This document shows positions 24,689 to 36,311 of a DNA stretch of 64,000 nt, in pieces. Origin of the DNA: Armillaria gallica (Eukaryota; Basidiomycota; Agaricomycetes; Agaricales; Physalacriaceae); the NCBI GenBank assembly GCA_037576215.1, contig JBANDB010000008.1:2542001-2606000 (forward strand). Direction: 5' to 3'. Numbering within the stretch: position 1 is the stretch's first letter; every line of letters begins with the position of its first letter. Below the pieces are notes generated by a model. That model was not told the DNA's origin. It made no database searches and saw nothing but the letters and a program-made list of their open reading frames with translations. A program made the translations under genes and the position numbers.

Positions 24689-24820
24689 TTTCAAACTTTG
24701 GGGAGCCGGCCCTGAAGACGATCAAACCACGTGATTGTACGATGACGTAGTTACTTGGTACATCTTACGCCAGAATGACGCGCATGGCTGGCAGCTTTTC
24801 TTTCTTTCCTTTATCCCAAA

Positions 24821-25660
24821 ATGCTGCGCTGGGTCTCGACGATGCTCCTTCCCCTTCAAGTCCTTGCTGCCTCTTTTCTCGTTCAAGATTCTCAGTTACC
24901 GCTCAATGAGGATGTCAAAGTTCCTGTTCACCTTGGAGTAATGAGCCGTTGCCCGGATGCTTTACTATGCGAAAGCATCTTTGATAAGGTTTTGACGCGT
25001 GTCGGGGGCAAAGTTGATCTTTCGTTGGTATATGTTGGCCGGTACGTACGCTCTATGCTTTATAGCTTTTGTTCAGGACCCATTTGGTAGACTGGATAAC
25101 TCAGAGCCCGACTTTGGGGTACAATGCAAGCACGGTCCTGTTGAATGCGCCGGAAACGTCCAACAACTTTGTGTCGCAAAATACGCCACGTTCAACCAGT
25201 GGTGGGAGTTTGTACAATGTCAGAACTATCAGGGCAAGGAAAACATCGGCAAACCAGAAACCGCCCTCAAGTGTGCTCGTTCTGCACTTTTCGAGTGGGA
25301 TGGGCAAATTTCTCAGTGTGTCGGTGGGGAAGCATCTGGCAAAGGAGAAGAGGGTGTCGCGTTGCTCCACGAAAGTGTGAAACTGGGCAAGTCCATGGGC
25401 ATTGAGTAAGCTTTTGTTCAACCTTCCTGCCATGTCCGACATTTTTCCTCAGGAAAAGTTGCACGATCTTCATAAATGGACGAGAGGTCTGTATCCGCGA
25501 TGAAACCTGGAGAAACTGCGAGGTATGTGTCGATAATGCCTGGTACATGATATCGTCGTAAAATACTTATCTGCAGGAGGGTCATACTGCGAATGATTTC
25601 ATCCGGCAAATCAACAATGAGTACGAGAGAATCAACAGCAATGGTTACGGTCGTGCTTGA
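24821..25660 (+). CDS. GILT-like protein (gamma-interferon-inducible lysosomal thiol reductase family) with altered active site
   Basis: GILT enzymes reduce disulphides in acidic compartments. Predicted 229 residues in four exons (introns 25042-25090, 25406-25452, 25523-25576). A hydrophobic leader (MLRWVSTMLLPLQVLAASFL) suggests secretory entry. Family marks are VPVHLGVMSRCPDALLCES at the redox site, DLSLVYVGRLD, the signature CKHGPVECAGNVQQLCVAKY, and the late pair CTIFINGREVC. The usual CxxC of the thioredoxin-like fold is replaced here: the Cys of CPDA is followed by Asp and Ala, and the next Cys is six residues on (C-x5-C). Normal reductase chemistry is therefore doubtful. Family membership is firm, activity is not. 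Confidence 0.88.
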
Positions 25661-25877
25661 GTAGATGTGGCGCTACCTAGACCGAGACTGGACTTGACCC
25701 TTTTTTGACTTATATGAATGAATTCACGAATTTTGTCACTATCACCGCAACCTGAGACGAAGTATTACGTAATGTTAAATTGCCCTCCGACGTCGACCTC
25801 AGTGGCGTCGTCGCAGAAGCATTCTCTCCTCAACCATCACTTTCGAAGAGTAGTACGGCACTCTTTTCCTGTCGACC

Positions 25878-28800
25878 ATGGAGAAACAAGTCGAGCAACT
25901 CGTGGAGATGGTGCTCTGTTCCCCTTCTAGCATGTCCATGGTGTTCTCATTCAGTTATCTCTTCATTGCAGGGAGCAACCCATGCTCAAGCACGAGCCGC
26001 GCTCAGGAAATACAAAGATGTCATGCAGGCTGCAGAACGCATCTTTGAAGGACAATTCGATGATGCGACCGAGGATGACGATGTTCAGATGGCGTCCGCC
26101 GAACCGGTGGCCCAGATGAAGCGACACAGAATGAATGTGAGAACAGGCCCCTTTCAAGTACGGTCTGTTAATATATCGCGTGTCTGTTGTCCAGACTCCC
26201 GACGAAGGCGATGACGAGGACATACCAATCGACGATGAGGACGATGGTGAGACCCGGTCTTCACCAATGAGCTACGCTCCTCTTGACGCGTCAACATGTA
26301 GAAGAGGAATTCCTGGATTATGACTCAGACTATGAAAACATGCAGATGGATTTTACCAAGACCGCTGCCGATGTCGACCCGTACTCTGGTGTGTGTTATG
26401 CGACCTCAAGCAGGCCCCTTGTTCATAGTTGCAGGTATCTTCTTTTCCAAGGATCGTCGAGAAGAAGTCATCGAAGTAGAGGAGGACCCTGAATCCACTG
26501 TTATCGATGGTGTACAGGTCAAGATCATGACTCAAGGCGAGTGGATGAAAGGTTGCCCCGAAGGCGGAGAACAAAGTTTCTTGTTTGCTCTATACTCTCA
26601 ATTAACCGAAGGGAAATGCCGCTGCCCCAATGATTGTGGCACTTCCATTTCTCGGTCCAAAGGCGACTTTTTTGGCATATTCGTGAGCCCTTACAAAATG
26701 AAGCCAGGGCCCGTTTTGACCTTATCCTTAGCCGGATTTTCCTGCCTATATCGAACATCTTCGAAAGATTGTTCGAAGAACATGCCCGGAGTGCCAAAAG
26801 GAGTATTGTTATGCATGCGGCGAATCCATCTCTACAGACAAAGTTCACAGACCATCTGCGGCCACCGACGATGATCCCTTGTTTCATTGTTCTAACATGC
26901 AAGGCGTAATTTTGGGTGTTGGGATTTCGATGCTTGAGCAGATGTTTGTCGACCAGATCAACGAAACGCCACATAATAAAGAATCCAAACCGAGAAGTAG
27001 CAAACGACGGAAACCCAACCCTCCAGGAAAGGATCTCGACGACGACGATGACATTTATTATACACCAGTTGGGGGAAAACGAGCCAAGGGCGGAACCGGC
27101 TATGCTGGAGACCAAAAGGAAGATGTAAGGTTCTCTTCGTGTACACCTTTCCCGCCTTTCTCATATTTTTCAGAATTCCGGTCAAGTAGAGGCACAAGCT
27201 ATACAACAAGCGAAAGACGAAAAGATTGGAGGACTGCTCACCGCAATTCGAGTATACCTGCCATCGCTACGTAGGCCGGGAGGAGGCCAAACCAGTGACT
27301 ATCTGGTTCATCCGACTGCTCTCGCTCACCTCCGGCGACGTTTCAATCATGTCTGCAGCGTTCTGCTTAGGAATGACTCCTTGGCCGATATGTCTGAGCG
27401 TTCGGTGCTCTATTTCGAACTTCTGGAGTGGTTAGAGGTGCTGCTCGATTTTTGAATGCTGTGATCTGGATTGCTGAACCTTAATCCAGACGATATCGAA
27501 TCACGAAGCTTTGGCGAGCATGATGGCAATGCCCATCATGGCAGTAGCATCTGTTAAGGCTAGTACGCCAAAGAAAGGGTCGAAATCTCATATTCGAGAA
27601 CGTACGATTGTGTACGAAGGCAGCTCAAGTCCCCGAGAGTTACTGGAGGGTATCGTCATCCAAGCCCAAGCTGCTCTGAAAGGTTTGGAAGGCATGAAGC
27701 TAGTCGAAGATGGTCCTAAGGAATTGACGGAGGAAGAAAAGCGGATGACCATAAATCCCAAGGGGAAAGCTAAAGAAACAGGACCTGTTGTGTCTGAAGA
27801 GAATCAAGCGCTGATCAGTTTCTGTCGCCGTATTCTCTCCACAACAACTGCAATCGACCGTTCCCTTCGTGATACAAAAGGCGACGAATTCGTTGACAGA
27901 CTACACGCATCTCTTCCGAAGATTCTTACGTCCTCTTCTCAAGCTGTATACGTGGATGCCGGAGCAACGGAGGAGAGTGCCAAGAAGGCTTACATGGAAT
28001 GGGCGACAAACGTCAGATTTGAGTACTGTGATCTTACTCTACCGGCCACCGATAAAGACGATCCGGACAACCCTGTGCCTCACTATAAATTTTACTTCAA
28101 CCAAGAAGCTCGGAATCTAGCGAACATGGATATTCCGAAGCGATCTTTAGCGATAGCAAAGGAGGTACGTTGTAGGCGGCTTTCAGGTTGTATGAGCTGA
28201 CGGCCTTCCATTATTAGCTCGCTATTCTTACGGCCAATTTACCCGTTGCGTGGGATTCATCTATCTTCTTACGAGTCGATGAGACAAGAGTAGACGTCAT
28301 CAAAGCACTAATTACTGGACCCGAAGGAACTCCGTATGTTGAATATTCTTTTCCTTTTCCTAACTGTTGTTTTCTCACGGCGGTGGTGACAGGTACTACA
28401 ACGGATGGTGAGCCTGATTGGTCCAAGCCTACTATATTTCTCACAGCATGTAGCTTTCTCTTCGATATATTCTTGGTGCAACGTTATAACGAGGCTCCTC
28501 CTAGTGTCAAATACATGACGGTAAGCATCGAAACAGTCTTCTTTGCTGTCCCTGCTGATGAGAATAAAGACGGGTGGAGGAAAGTTCCGTTTCAATCCCA
28601 ACTTGTATGCTGTACGACCGTACTTTCGCTATCCTCGAATTTTATGGTACTCAATGTGTACATAGGATGGCAAAGTATGCTTGTCCTTGTTGGGAACATG
28701 GTCCGGACCAGGATGGGTGTCCGGCAAATCGACACTGTTGCAGGTAGATTCGCATTCACACCCTTGGCGACTTGGCTGATGTGGGTCCAGGTTTTGATCT

Positions 28801-29262
28801 CAATACAATCGATGATCTTATGCGACGAACCTTATCTCAATGAACCTGGATGGGCCAGTAGTGCAGGAACACCACAATCCCAAGCGTGTAAGTTACCGAA
28901 TTGCACCTGGTTTCGTTGCGCTTTCTAATCACACTTTAGATTCCGCAAATGTGCGACGGATGGTGGTCAAGACTGCGGTAAGCCTTTCTAGTGGGTAGCG
29001 ACGTTTCTCATCCATCGTGCTTTAGATGCTCGGCAACTTGAAGAATCCACCAGAGCCGTTTGGGGATATCATTCGGACACATTTCCGACTGAAGGCTCGC
29101 TCGATATCCGCTCAGTTAGATCAATGGCTTACTATGGATGACGGGAAGCCGACGACTTCTGATGGTGGAGGATACGGAGGAAGCGAGCGAGCTGCTGGGG
29201 GAAGTTCGAACGGTTTTAAGGCAGACTGCGATGAACTCAAAGCAATGCTCAAAGACTTGTAG
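25878..29262 (+). CDS. UBA / Cys-rich (RBR-like) / UBC hybrid: large ubiquitin-conjugating enzyme, BIRC6/UBE2O-like E2 fold
   Basis: Predicted protein of roughly 900 residues joining three ubiquitin-system parts. The N terminus MEKQVEQLVEMGATHAQARA plus AALRKYKDVMQAAERIFEGQ is a UBA domain, split by intron 25911-25971. An acidic region follows, then a Cys-rich module with C-x-C-x3-C (KCRCPNDCG) and later CPECQKEYCYACGE (C-x2-C-x4-C-x2-C) with a final HC; this resembles part of a RING-in-between-RING domain. The C-terminal third is an E2 core: GPEGTPYYNGCFLFDI, FRFNPNLYADGKVCLSLLGT, LISIQSMILCDEPYLNEPG. The catalytic Cys codon is 28678-28680 in GKVCLSLLGTW, as in BIRC6-type E2s. No BIR domain is seen. 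It should charge ubiquitin itself, and the Cys-rich part may give E3 function. Confidence 0.88.
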
Positions 29263-29461
29263 ATGATATCAAGGTAGACAAATCGCATGCGTACATAAGT
29301 ATTTATGAGTTTGTACATAATATTATACATTTTCGACCTTCATTACCGGTGACGGGTGACACGTGAAAATGCAACGGAGACGCGTTCAGGAATGACGGCG
29401 ACTACCCGTTCTACCCTTTCTTCTCTGCCTTGACACTGACTGGCCGAACATTTGAGACGCC

Positions 29462-30799
29462 ATGGACGACTCTGTTATCCAAGGAATTGCAGGCTCAGCC
29501 GGAGGCATCGTGGCCATGTCCGCAACCTAGTGCGTCGTCGCCCGTCTGTCCAGATCCCCGTCCAACCGAACCAGTCCCTTGATTTTTATTTCTACTCGAG
29601 CAGCAGTCGAAACGAAAAACGAGTCAAAGGTGGGGTTGGCAACAGCTTCATTGACTTTAACTGACTCGTGTTTCTAGCCTGTCGTCCAAGCTGTCCTTGA
29701 TATCCTCAAACGAGAGGGCATAACAGGTCTTTACAGTGGCCTGAATTCCAGTTTACTCGGTATTGCAGTCACAAATGGGTGTGTCCTCCGTTTTCTCCCT
29801 TTCCTGTCTTCCCTGACACTCTGAAAGCGTCTATTACTACTTTTACGAACGATCTCGCGGGGCTATACTCAAATCCCGAGTTGGTGGAAAAGGCTTGAGC
29901 ACCATCGAGTCCATCATAACAGGGCTCGTCGCAGGCACGTCTTCCCCTAGAGCCGCTGTCCGACATCTCATGCTTTGACAGGCTCAGCGACAACGATAAT
30001 TAGCAATCCAATATGGGTCGTCCAGACTTCTCAGGCTGTTCGGACGCTCCACGAAGGTTCTAACGACGGATCCAGGCGTCCTAAGAGACCGGGATTCATA
30101 GAAACTGTCCGGGGAATTCTTGCAAAGGATGGTATTCGGTATGCCTCCCAATCGTGCTCCTCACTGGTTTCTTAATACCGAATCCCAGCGCCTTCTGGCG
30201 AGGCATTGGGCCCGCTCTGGTTCTTGTCATGAATCCTGTTATTCAGTACACCGTGTTTGAGCAACTGAAGAACACCTTGATCGCGCGAAGGACGGCCAAG
30301 TTGAGACTCGCAGGTGCTGTTGCTGCGACGGCGATTCTCAGTGATTGGGATTTCTTCTTCCTGGGTGCTATATCAAAACTAAGTGAGTTTCTCTGTTTGG
30401 ACAATCCCTTCAAGCAATAATATGGCATTCTACTCCACAGTCGCCACAGCATCAACCTATCCTTACATGTTCGAACCTCTCACTTGGTGGGGCCCGAGCT
30501 CGTGCTGATATTTTCTTTCAGTGTAATCAAGAGTCGAATGCAAGCCGGCCATTCAAGCGCGTTGGGATACAAATCCACTCTCGATGGGCTACTAACAATC
30601 TTACAAGAAGAGGGCATTCATGGTCTTTATAAGGGCGTTGGCAGTAAGTTGACCCAGAGTGTCCTTACGGCTGCCATTCTCTTTGCAGGGCAGAGGCGCA
30701 TATACGAAATCACGAAGAAGGTAAGTCTCAATACTGCTCCTTCCAGACGTACTGATCTGACAAATAATAAAGGCGCTGTTGACTGCCGGAAAGTTGTAA
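29462..30799 (+). CDS. Mitochondrial-carrier-family transporter, peroxisomal PMP47/PMP34 type
   Basis: Six-helix carrier, probably moving adenine nucleotides or a cofactor across the peroxisomal membrane. Three repeats are clear: IAGSAGGIVAMSATYPLIFI with STRAAVETK; ISNPIWVVQTSQAV; and ATASTYPYIVIKSRMQAG. The NPIWVV and TYPYxxxKSRMQ variants and the weak PxDxxK in repeat 1 fit the PMP47 branch better than mitochondrial carriers. EGITGLYSGL, DGIRAFWRGIGPALVLVMNP and EGIHGLYKGVGSKLTQS are the repeat-end helices. Introns include 29530-29574 and an inferred GC-AG intron, 29935-29981, needed to read VAGSATT. The last exon is tiny and ends LLTAGKL. It converges on ATE1. Confidence 0.87.
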
Positions 30800-31027
30800 A
30801 ACGACGTATTTGCGCCCACATACTTCCCTCCTTACATTCATAATTGTATATTAGACCATAATATTCCCCGTGCCTTGTAGACAACGGCTTGCGGTGGCTG
30901 AAGGATAATCTAAGACTAAGATGGCTATGTATCGAAGGGTCTTCACGGCATTCGAATACACTGATCATAATGTCCCGTTCCAAAAGTCCTCACGAATCAT
31001 TTTCATATTACATAGCGGGAATCCACC

Positions 31028-32900
31028 TTACCCGAGGTGGAAAATCACCTTTCTTGATAAATCAATGCCAAGGCCTTCGATACAGCCTAGCACTTGTCGC
31101 TGTGCTATTTGAGAAGCCCAAAGGGATGATTCCTGCGCTTTCATCAACCAAACCGAGTCAAAATCAAAAAGACATTTCTTACATTCACAGGCGTCACCGT
31201 CACCACACCATGTTGTATATCAGCAACTGCAAGTATGCCTGCCAGAGTCTCTGCGTCTAATTGCGGAGGCTCCGAGAAACGTAGCTCGCCTAGAGCTCAA
31301 GAGTCAGTACCATACTGTAATTTGACTTTTAGGAGCTACAGACCTGTAGGCGGCGGTTCATCGGTGGAGTGGCTCGGACATGAGAAACAGGCATATCGGT
31401 CCGTGTCAAGGAGGGTGGTGCATTGCTCGAGAGGATACCATTCGTACGTCTCCTGAGAGCCGATAAGAAATAAATAAAGCGTCAAACATTGAATTTACCG
31501 GATCGACAAGGAACGAAGGAGAATATTGTCCCTTGTATCTCATCTTCTGACACGAGTGTATGTAGTATCCTTCAACGGGTCATTATAAGAGAAAGGAGCT
31601 CGCGGAAAGTGAACGTACCCAGGTAGAGATAGCCCATCGATGATACCCCCGCGTCGTGGATCTCGCGGGCCAGAGAGATCTCGCGAAGCGCGCTGACCTA
31701 GAAGAAGAGACTCGTCTCAACCCGACCGAACTAGTCACATCAATAGTTTTCTTTACCTTTCCCAGGGAGAACTTCTCCCAAGTCTTGTCGTACATGAAGT
31801 ACACACTCGATACGCAGTGAGGAAGGATATCCAGGACAGCCATGGCGATAAGCTGGCCGTCCAGTCTGTATAGTTGGTGGTATGATCCATATTGGGACGG
31901 AAGATGAGGCGGAGCGGGCGTAGTGGTGTAAGGAATGGGTTCTCCCTTGCAATAGAATAATCATCGTTTGCATGGTGTTTTAGGGAAATGTGGTAGCGTA
32001 CCCGTAGTGGCGAGTTGACCAAGAAGCGCCTGAAACCCATACTGGAGTTGTCGGGGTCATGGTGTATGTCGGACTGGTACTTGTCGTACAAGGCGAATTT
32101 CTCTGCGGTATATGAAGATGGTTCGAGAATGACCTTTGCGTGCGTGCGTGCTATTAGAACGATGGCAACAGAAATGACTGCATGATTGTACCTCAAACTT
32201 GTGGTGCGTCGAACCAGACTCGGAAGCGTGTATCGCGTTGGGCCACACAAATTCTGGATTCTTTGATCTCTTCGAGGGCCTGATGGATGTGATTGATCAA
32301 GAACGTCGACGTAGTGGAGCGATGGGCGCGCACTTTGGGTCGTCTACAGACATCTCATCATCATCATCTTTTCCTTGCATAACGAACCGGTTCCATCTAT
32401 CACGCGATGAGCAACAACTAGGATCGGAACGATTCAGTTTACCGATTAACAAGTTTACGCTGACTCTTTGAAGGCTTGAAGACCAACGCGTCCAACCTGC
32501 ACTATCGCATGAGCACACTGAAAGCCATCCAGAGAGATCACACAACACACTTGATAGGATACTGAGGACAGCACGAATTCTTCAAATCCGGTTTATAGCA
32601 GAACGTTCCTAACGCCGACGGTTTCGAAGCTAAGCCACAACTAGTTATTATGCATTATCGCACACCTGATCTGCGCCAGCCACGGTCAATCATATCCTGG
32701 TACACCTGGCCCTACCCGTCGGGATTGACGCTGACGCCGACGAAAGGGAAACTCACTGAGCAGGACAGCTGGATTGCCGAGAGCGATGCGGAGTGGATGC
32801 TCGTCGACGCGGCGCTGCGCTCTCCGGGAGGCGAGCAGTATCCGCAGGACGAGGACGAGGAGCCGTAGGGCGCGACGACGCTGACGACGCTGGACGACAT
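31028..32900 (-). CDS. ATE1: Arginyl-tRNA--protein transferase (Ate1), N-degron pathway
   Basis: Adds arginine to N-terminal acidic residues of proteins, marking them for ubiquitin ligases. ATG 32900 opens a short Ser-rich stretch, then [12 protein letters not shown]. Next come [20 protein letters not shown] and [17 protein letters not shown]. The CxxC and CC cysteines are the conserved metal/Fe-S ligands of the N-terminal domain. After FVMQGKD the C-terminal domain has [50 protein letters not shown] and [16 protein letters not shown], then [22 protein letters not shown] sequence (read here as [19 protein letters not shown]). About nine introns are needed. I place the stop at 31028-31030 after [12 protein letters not shown]; the last two exons are less certain. 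No missing key residue seen. Confidence 0.9.
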
Positions 32901-33438
32901 GGACGTAAAAGGGTAAGCGCTCGTAGCCACGCGTACAACTCAGATCTATATACGCCTATCACTCCCTTCCCCTCGTAGCCTCCAAGTTATACTGCACATT
33001 CTTCCTATACTTGGTCGTCAAGTCCGCCGCGATCTTTACTGACGCGTTGGCGCGAAGAATTTGCTGTGTGCAAACGTGAGCTCGTCAAACGCGCCACCAA
33101 TGGGGCCTCCAAACCTCTAAACACCGATTGAGTTCGGATATCGTCTCTGTGCATTTAGACTTGGAGGAAAGGTGAGGCAGGGAGGACATAGAGAGACAAG
33201 ATTCCCTACCGAATTCTTCAAAATACGTTCAAGGAGAACCGCCTGCTGCTCTGCGTGGGGGTTTTCCATGATAGTGCAAAGGAAAGAAAAGAGTCACGCC
33301 TCGCGTTACCAGAAACATACTATTCATCACAAATTACAGTAAACTAGATAATAACGATCGTACAACAACAATGAGAGCTGGATGTGGAGGTATAAATATA
33401 GAATGTAGTGTGCATGAGTGAGTGAAACGTAAATAAAT
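32901..33438. other. Gene-free stretch between ATE1 start and PROPPIN stop
   Basis: About 540 bp, expected to hold the ATE1 promoter and the 3' end of the next gene. No family-like frame is seen on either strand. Confidence 0.4.
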
Positions 33439-34937
33439 CTAACCCCAACCATCCCATCGTCCGTACCGTCTAAACTCTCGCAAGATACAATCTCGCTTCT
33501 CCTTGCCTTCCTTGTCCCTCTCTTTCTCCTTGCCCTTTTCAGACCTCCCGACTGAGGATACACTGGGCGTGGGCTGCCGTGTCATGGGAGACGGCTTGGG
33601 TGGCGACCCCGAGGTAGCGGTGGGTGCATTGAGCTCGGAATGGCCCAGCGATGGCAAAGACAGTCGATACCAGCCACCGGTATATGTCAAGGCGACTAGC
33701 TGATATTCCGCGCTAGGCTGGTCCGGGTCACCACTACGACCCTCGATCCAGCCAACGACACATCGCTCCTCGTCTGGTACATCGGCTGTCGGGGATCGCA
33801 CAGATGCAGAGGATAGAGATATATGGGACGACTGCGCTGGTATTCGATATTGCGCATAGGACCATTCTGATTCGAAATATTTGGGCAAGGGTAGATAGTT
33901 GGTCAATGGTGAGAAGGACGATTGACGATTACTGCTGAGGATGAGCGATAAAGGTGTAATGGGGAGGAAGAGACACTTACGAGACGCTGGACAAGACGAG
34001 AGTGAATACATGAACAGTGCCTTTATCGCTCCATACACACAGCTCTTCCTCATCTGGTCTAAACGCAACACCGAATATATCAGCCTTGTCTGTTCCGCGT
34101 CGCAATTCACGGACAAGCTTTCCGGTAAGCGAGTCCCAGATTCGCACCAGAGTGCCGCGGGATGACGTCGTCGCGAGTAACCGACCGGATGGAGGTAGCG
34201 TCAGAGTCGTCAGGGCGCTCGTATGCGCCGCAATAATAGAAACCGGATGCTTTGTCGGAGGCGGTGGCGGTTTCTGCGGAACATCCGAAGGGGGGCCCTT
34301 GGGTTTGGGAGGCACACAGGGCGGGAGGTGGACGAGCTGCACATGGCCCATCTGTCGGCCCGGAATTGCGAGCAGCGTCGAATATGTAGCAGTCGCGAGA
34401 GCAACCAGACCTGGAATAGCGTAAGTGGAGCCAGGCGCGCAGGAAGAAACGGACCTTTGGGATTATCGCAGGTGTCCCATTCGCCATATCGTGTGACTCG
34501 CTCGCCAACCTCGAACACGACTACTCTGCGACGGAGTGCTACTGAAAGCCATCCGCGTCTGCAGGCGAGGCCCCGGACCCTTTCTCGAAATTCGAGCTCG
34601 GCTACTTCGCATCCGATAGCATCGTCCCAGAGCACGACCTTGTTTGGAGGATAGAGCGGACTTCGACCACCGCCAAGGAGAAATAGAAGAGAGGATGTAT
34701 GGAGGGGAAGAACGGCGGCCAAGGTACCGCCAGTAAGCTCTGTGACCATCGGTTAGCTGTGGAGGACGCAAGTCGGGGCTACATACCGCGCTTTCGGAGG
34801 AGGGTGAGTGGCCAGGTGCGATAGACGGCAAAGCCAGCAGGGGTAGCTGCAGTGAATATATCGCAGTCTGTGTCGAACCTGGCGTCAAATATGTGTATTG
34901 GGGCAGTCGCAGATATGGAATGGCGGGCAAGATTCAT
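33439..34937 (-). CDS. PROPPIN WD40 protein (Hsv2/WIPI3-4 type, Atg18 family)
   Basis: Seven-bladed propeller that binds PI3P or PI(3,5)P2 on autophagic and endosomal membranes. Start ATG 34937 (MNLARHSISATAPIHIFDAR), then FDTDCDIFTAATPAGFAVYR, LFLLGGGRSPLYPPNKVVLW, and the blade-5 segment IAAHTSALTTLTLPPSGRLL with TSSRGTLVRIWD. The lipid-binding motif is LVRELRRGTDKADIFGVAF, i.e. LRRG where Atg18 has FRRG; LRRG is common in the Hsv2/WIPI3-4 branch. The protein ends FRRYGRWDGWG, a typical end for this branch. A Pro-rich insertion lies before blade 5 (PPKPKGPPSDVPQKPPPPP), and a Ser/Pro/Lys-rich insertion lies before the last strand. Its start is 129 bp below the stop of the next minus-strand gene. 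Confidence 0.88.
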
Positions 34938-35066
34938 GAATGAGGCAAAGTGCAAGTAGGAGCCACGATCCGTCCGTTTCTGGGTCCGAGTCACGTGCAC
35001 GATATATTCATGGATGTACTACATTTGCGCATAGATGAAGAGAAAGATACATAGATTCCTGTCCAT

Positions 35067-36311
35067 TTAACTTCGATTACTCCCACCACTCGTGGCAACT
35101 GACACTGCCGAACGCGATGCCAAACGCGGACTACTTCCGACGGGATTTGTCGCGTCCCAGGATCTGGGAGGACGAAGGTCGACATGTGTAAGCTGTAACC
35201 GGGCAGCTTTGAATTCAAGCTCTTCCGCCTGGTTCTGGGCGACAAGGGCTGCGCGGGCTTCTGCCTGTCTCTGGAGCTCTGCCTCGGACTCGTCAGAGAG
35301 ATAGTCGGTGAACCCGCCATCAGAGGTTACAGTGCTATCGCTCATGGACCCGCTGCTTCCCGAGGCATTGGATGCGGTGTCTTCATCTTTCTTTGGGCGT
35401 GGCGGCGGGGATGGATCAGGACGTGACAAGGAAGGCGGCTTGGAAGTCGGGGACGGAACGAGGGTTCTGCGCCGTTCTAGTGGTTGATTGGGAGGGGAGC
35501 GATTGGGAGACTTTATTGAAGCTGGTATGGGTGGACGGGTTGCGCTGGAGTTACGACGGGGAGTGGTGGCGCCAGAAGACGGGGGAGTCGCAGGCTTGTC
35601 GGCTGGTGGAGTACTGCGGGAAAGGCTACCTGATAGAGAAGCGGTTCCCTGTTTTGGGCTGCCTCGGGACTTTGGTGGGATGGAAATGGCAGGAGACTTG
35701 GGGGGCATGGCTGCGGTCTTGGAAGGCGGGCTGCCCTTTCTATCCGGGGCTGGGGGCTTTGGTGGACCTCTGGGCGGGGCTGCTGGGCTCCCCCCTGGGC
35801 GAAGACCGTCGAGGGTGGCCTTGATATCGGGAGGAATAGGAATATGATGGACGATGCTGACAGATCGCCAGTCTGCGGCCTGGATCATACGGTGCTCAGA
35901 GGGTGCGGGGGGCCGACAGCAACCGGGCCACCCGGGATTGAGATAGCCAGCAGCCTTTTGGGGGGGATTTGTGCGAGCCCACTTTGTTGTGGATGAGCAT
36001 GTGACAGGCAGGGCAGCAAGACTCGACGCACTTTGCAGTAGCCACACCCGTTGAATGAGTCGACTATATGCGTGGTCAGTACTATGTGGCGGCGGCGGAT
36101 AGACCATACCTTCAGCATTCTTTAAAAAATAGACATCAAAACGAGGATGAGAGGCACGATTACGACAGACCTCGCGGACATGCGGACACCTGCAATAAAT
36201 TCAGTCCAAACAACAGCCAGGGTAACGGCATTACCTCGAGGGATGCGGAAACACCTTGCACATCGGACAGGTGCTAATCGCCTGGTCGAGCGATCCATAC
36301 GCATAACACAT
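35067..36311 (-). CDS. Pro/Ser-rich protein with N-terminal Cys-rich motif, function unknown
   Basis: Not recognised. I place the start at ATG 36311, giving MCYAYGSLDQAISTCPMCKV; one 45-nt intron (36190-36234) then joins RCPHVREVCRNRASHPRFDV. Total 399 residues, with frame exact. The first 35 residues hold C2, C15, C18, C27, H29 and C34, spaced like a small zinc site. After a segment that looks conserved (LIQRVWLLQSASSLAALP, AAGYLNPGWPGC) the protein is a long Pro/Ser-rich disordered stretch (KPPAPDRKGSPPSK and similar) ending with an acidic helix-like part (FTDYLSDESEAELQRQAEAR). It is divergent from NCS1 with only 118 bp between start codons. Possibly a nucleic-acid or protein adaptor. Confidence 0.7.

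Noticed and set aside
35435..35850. Long plus-strand open frames opposite the Pro-rich gene (e.g. GLPPGRRPSRVALISGGIGI)
   Set aside because: Shadow frames of a GC-rich Pro/Ser coding exon; Gly/Trp-rich and without start context or motifs.
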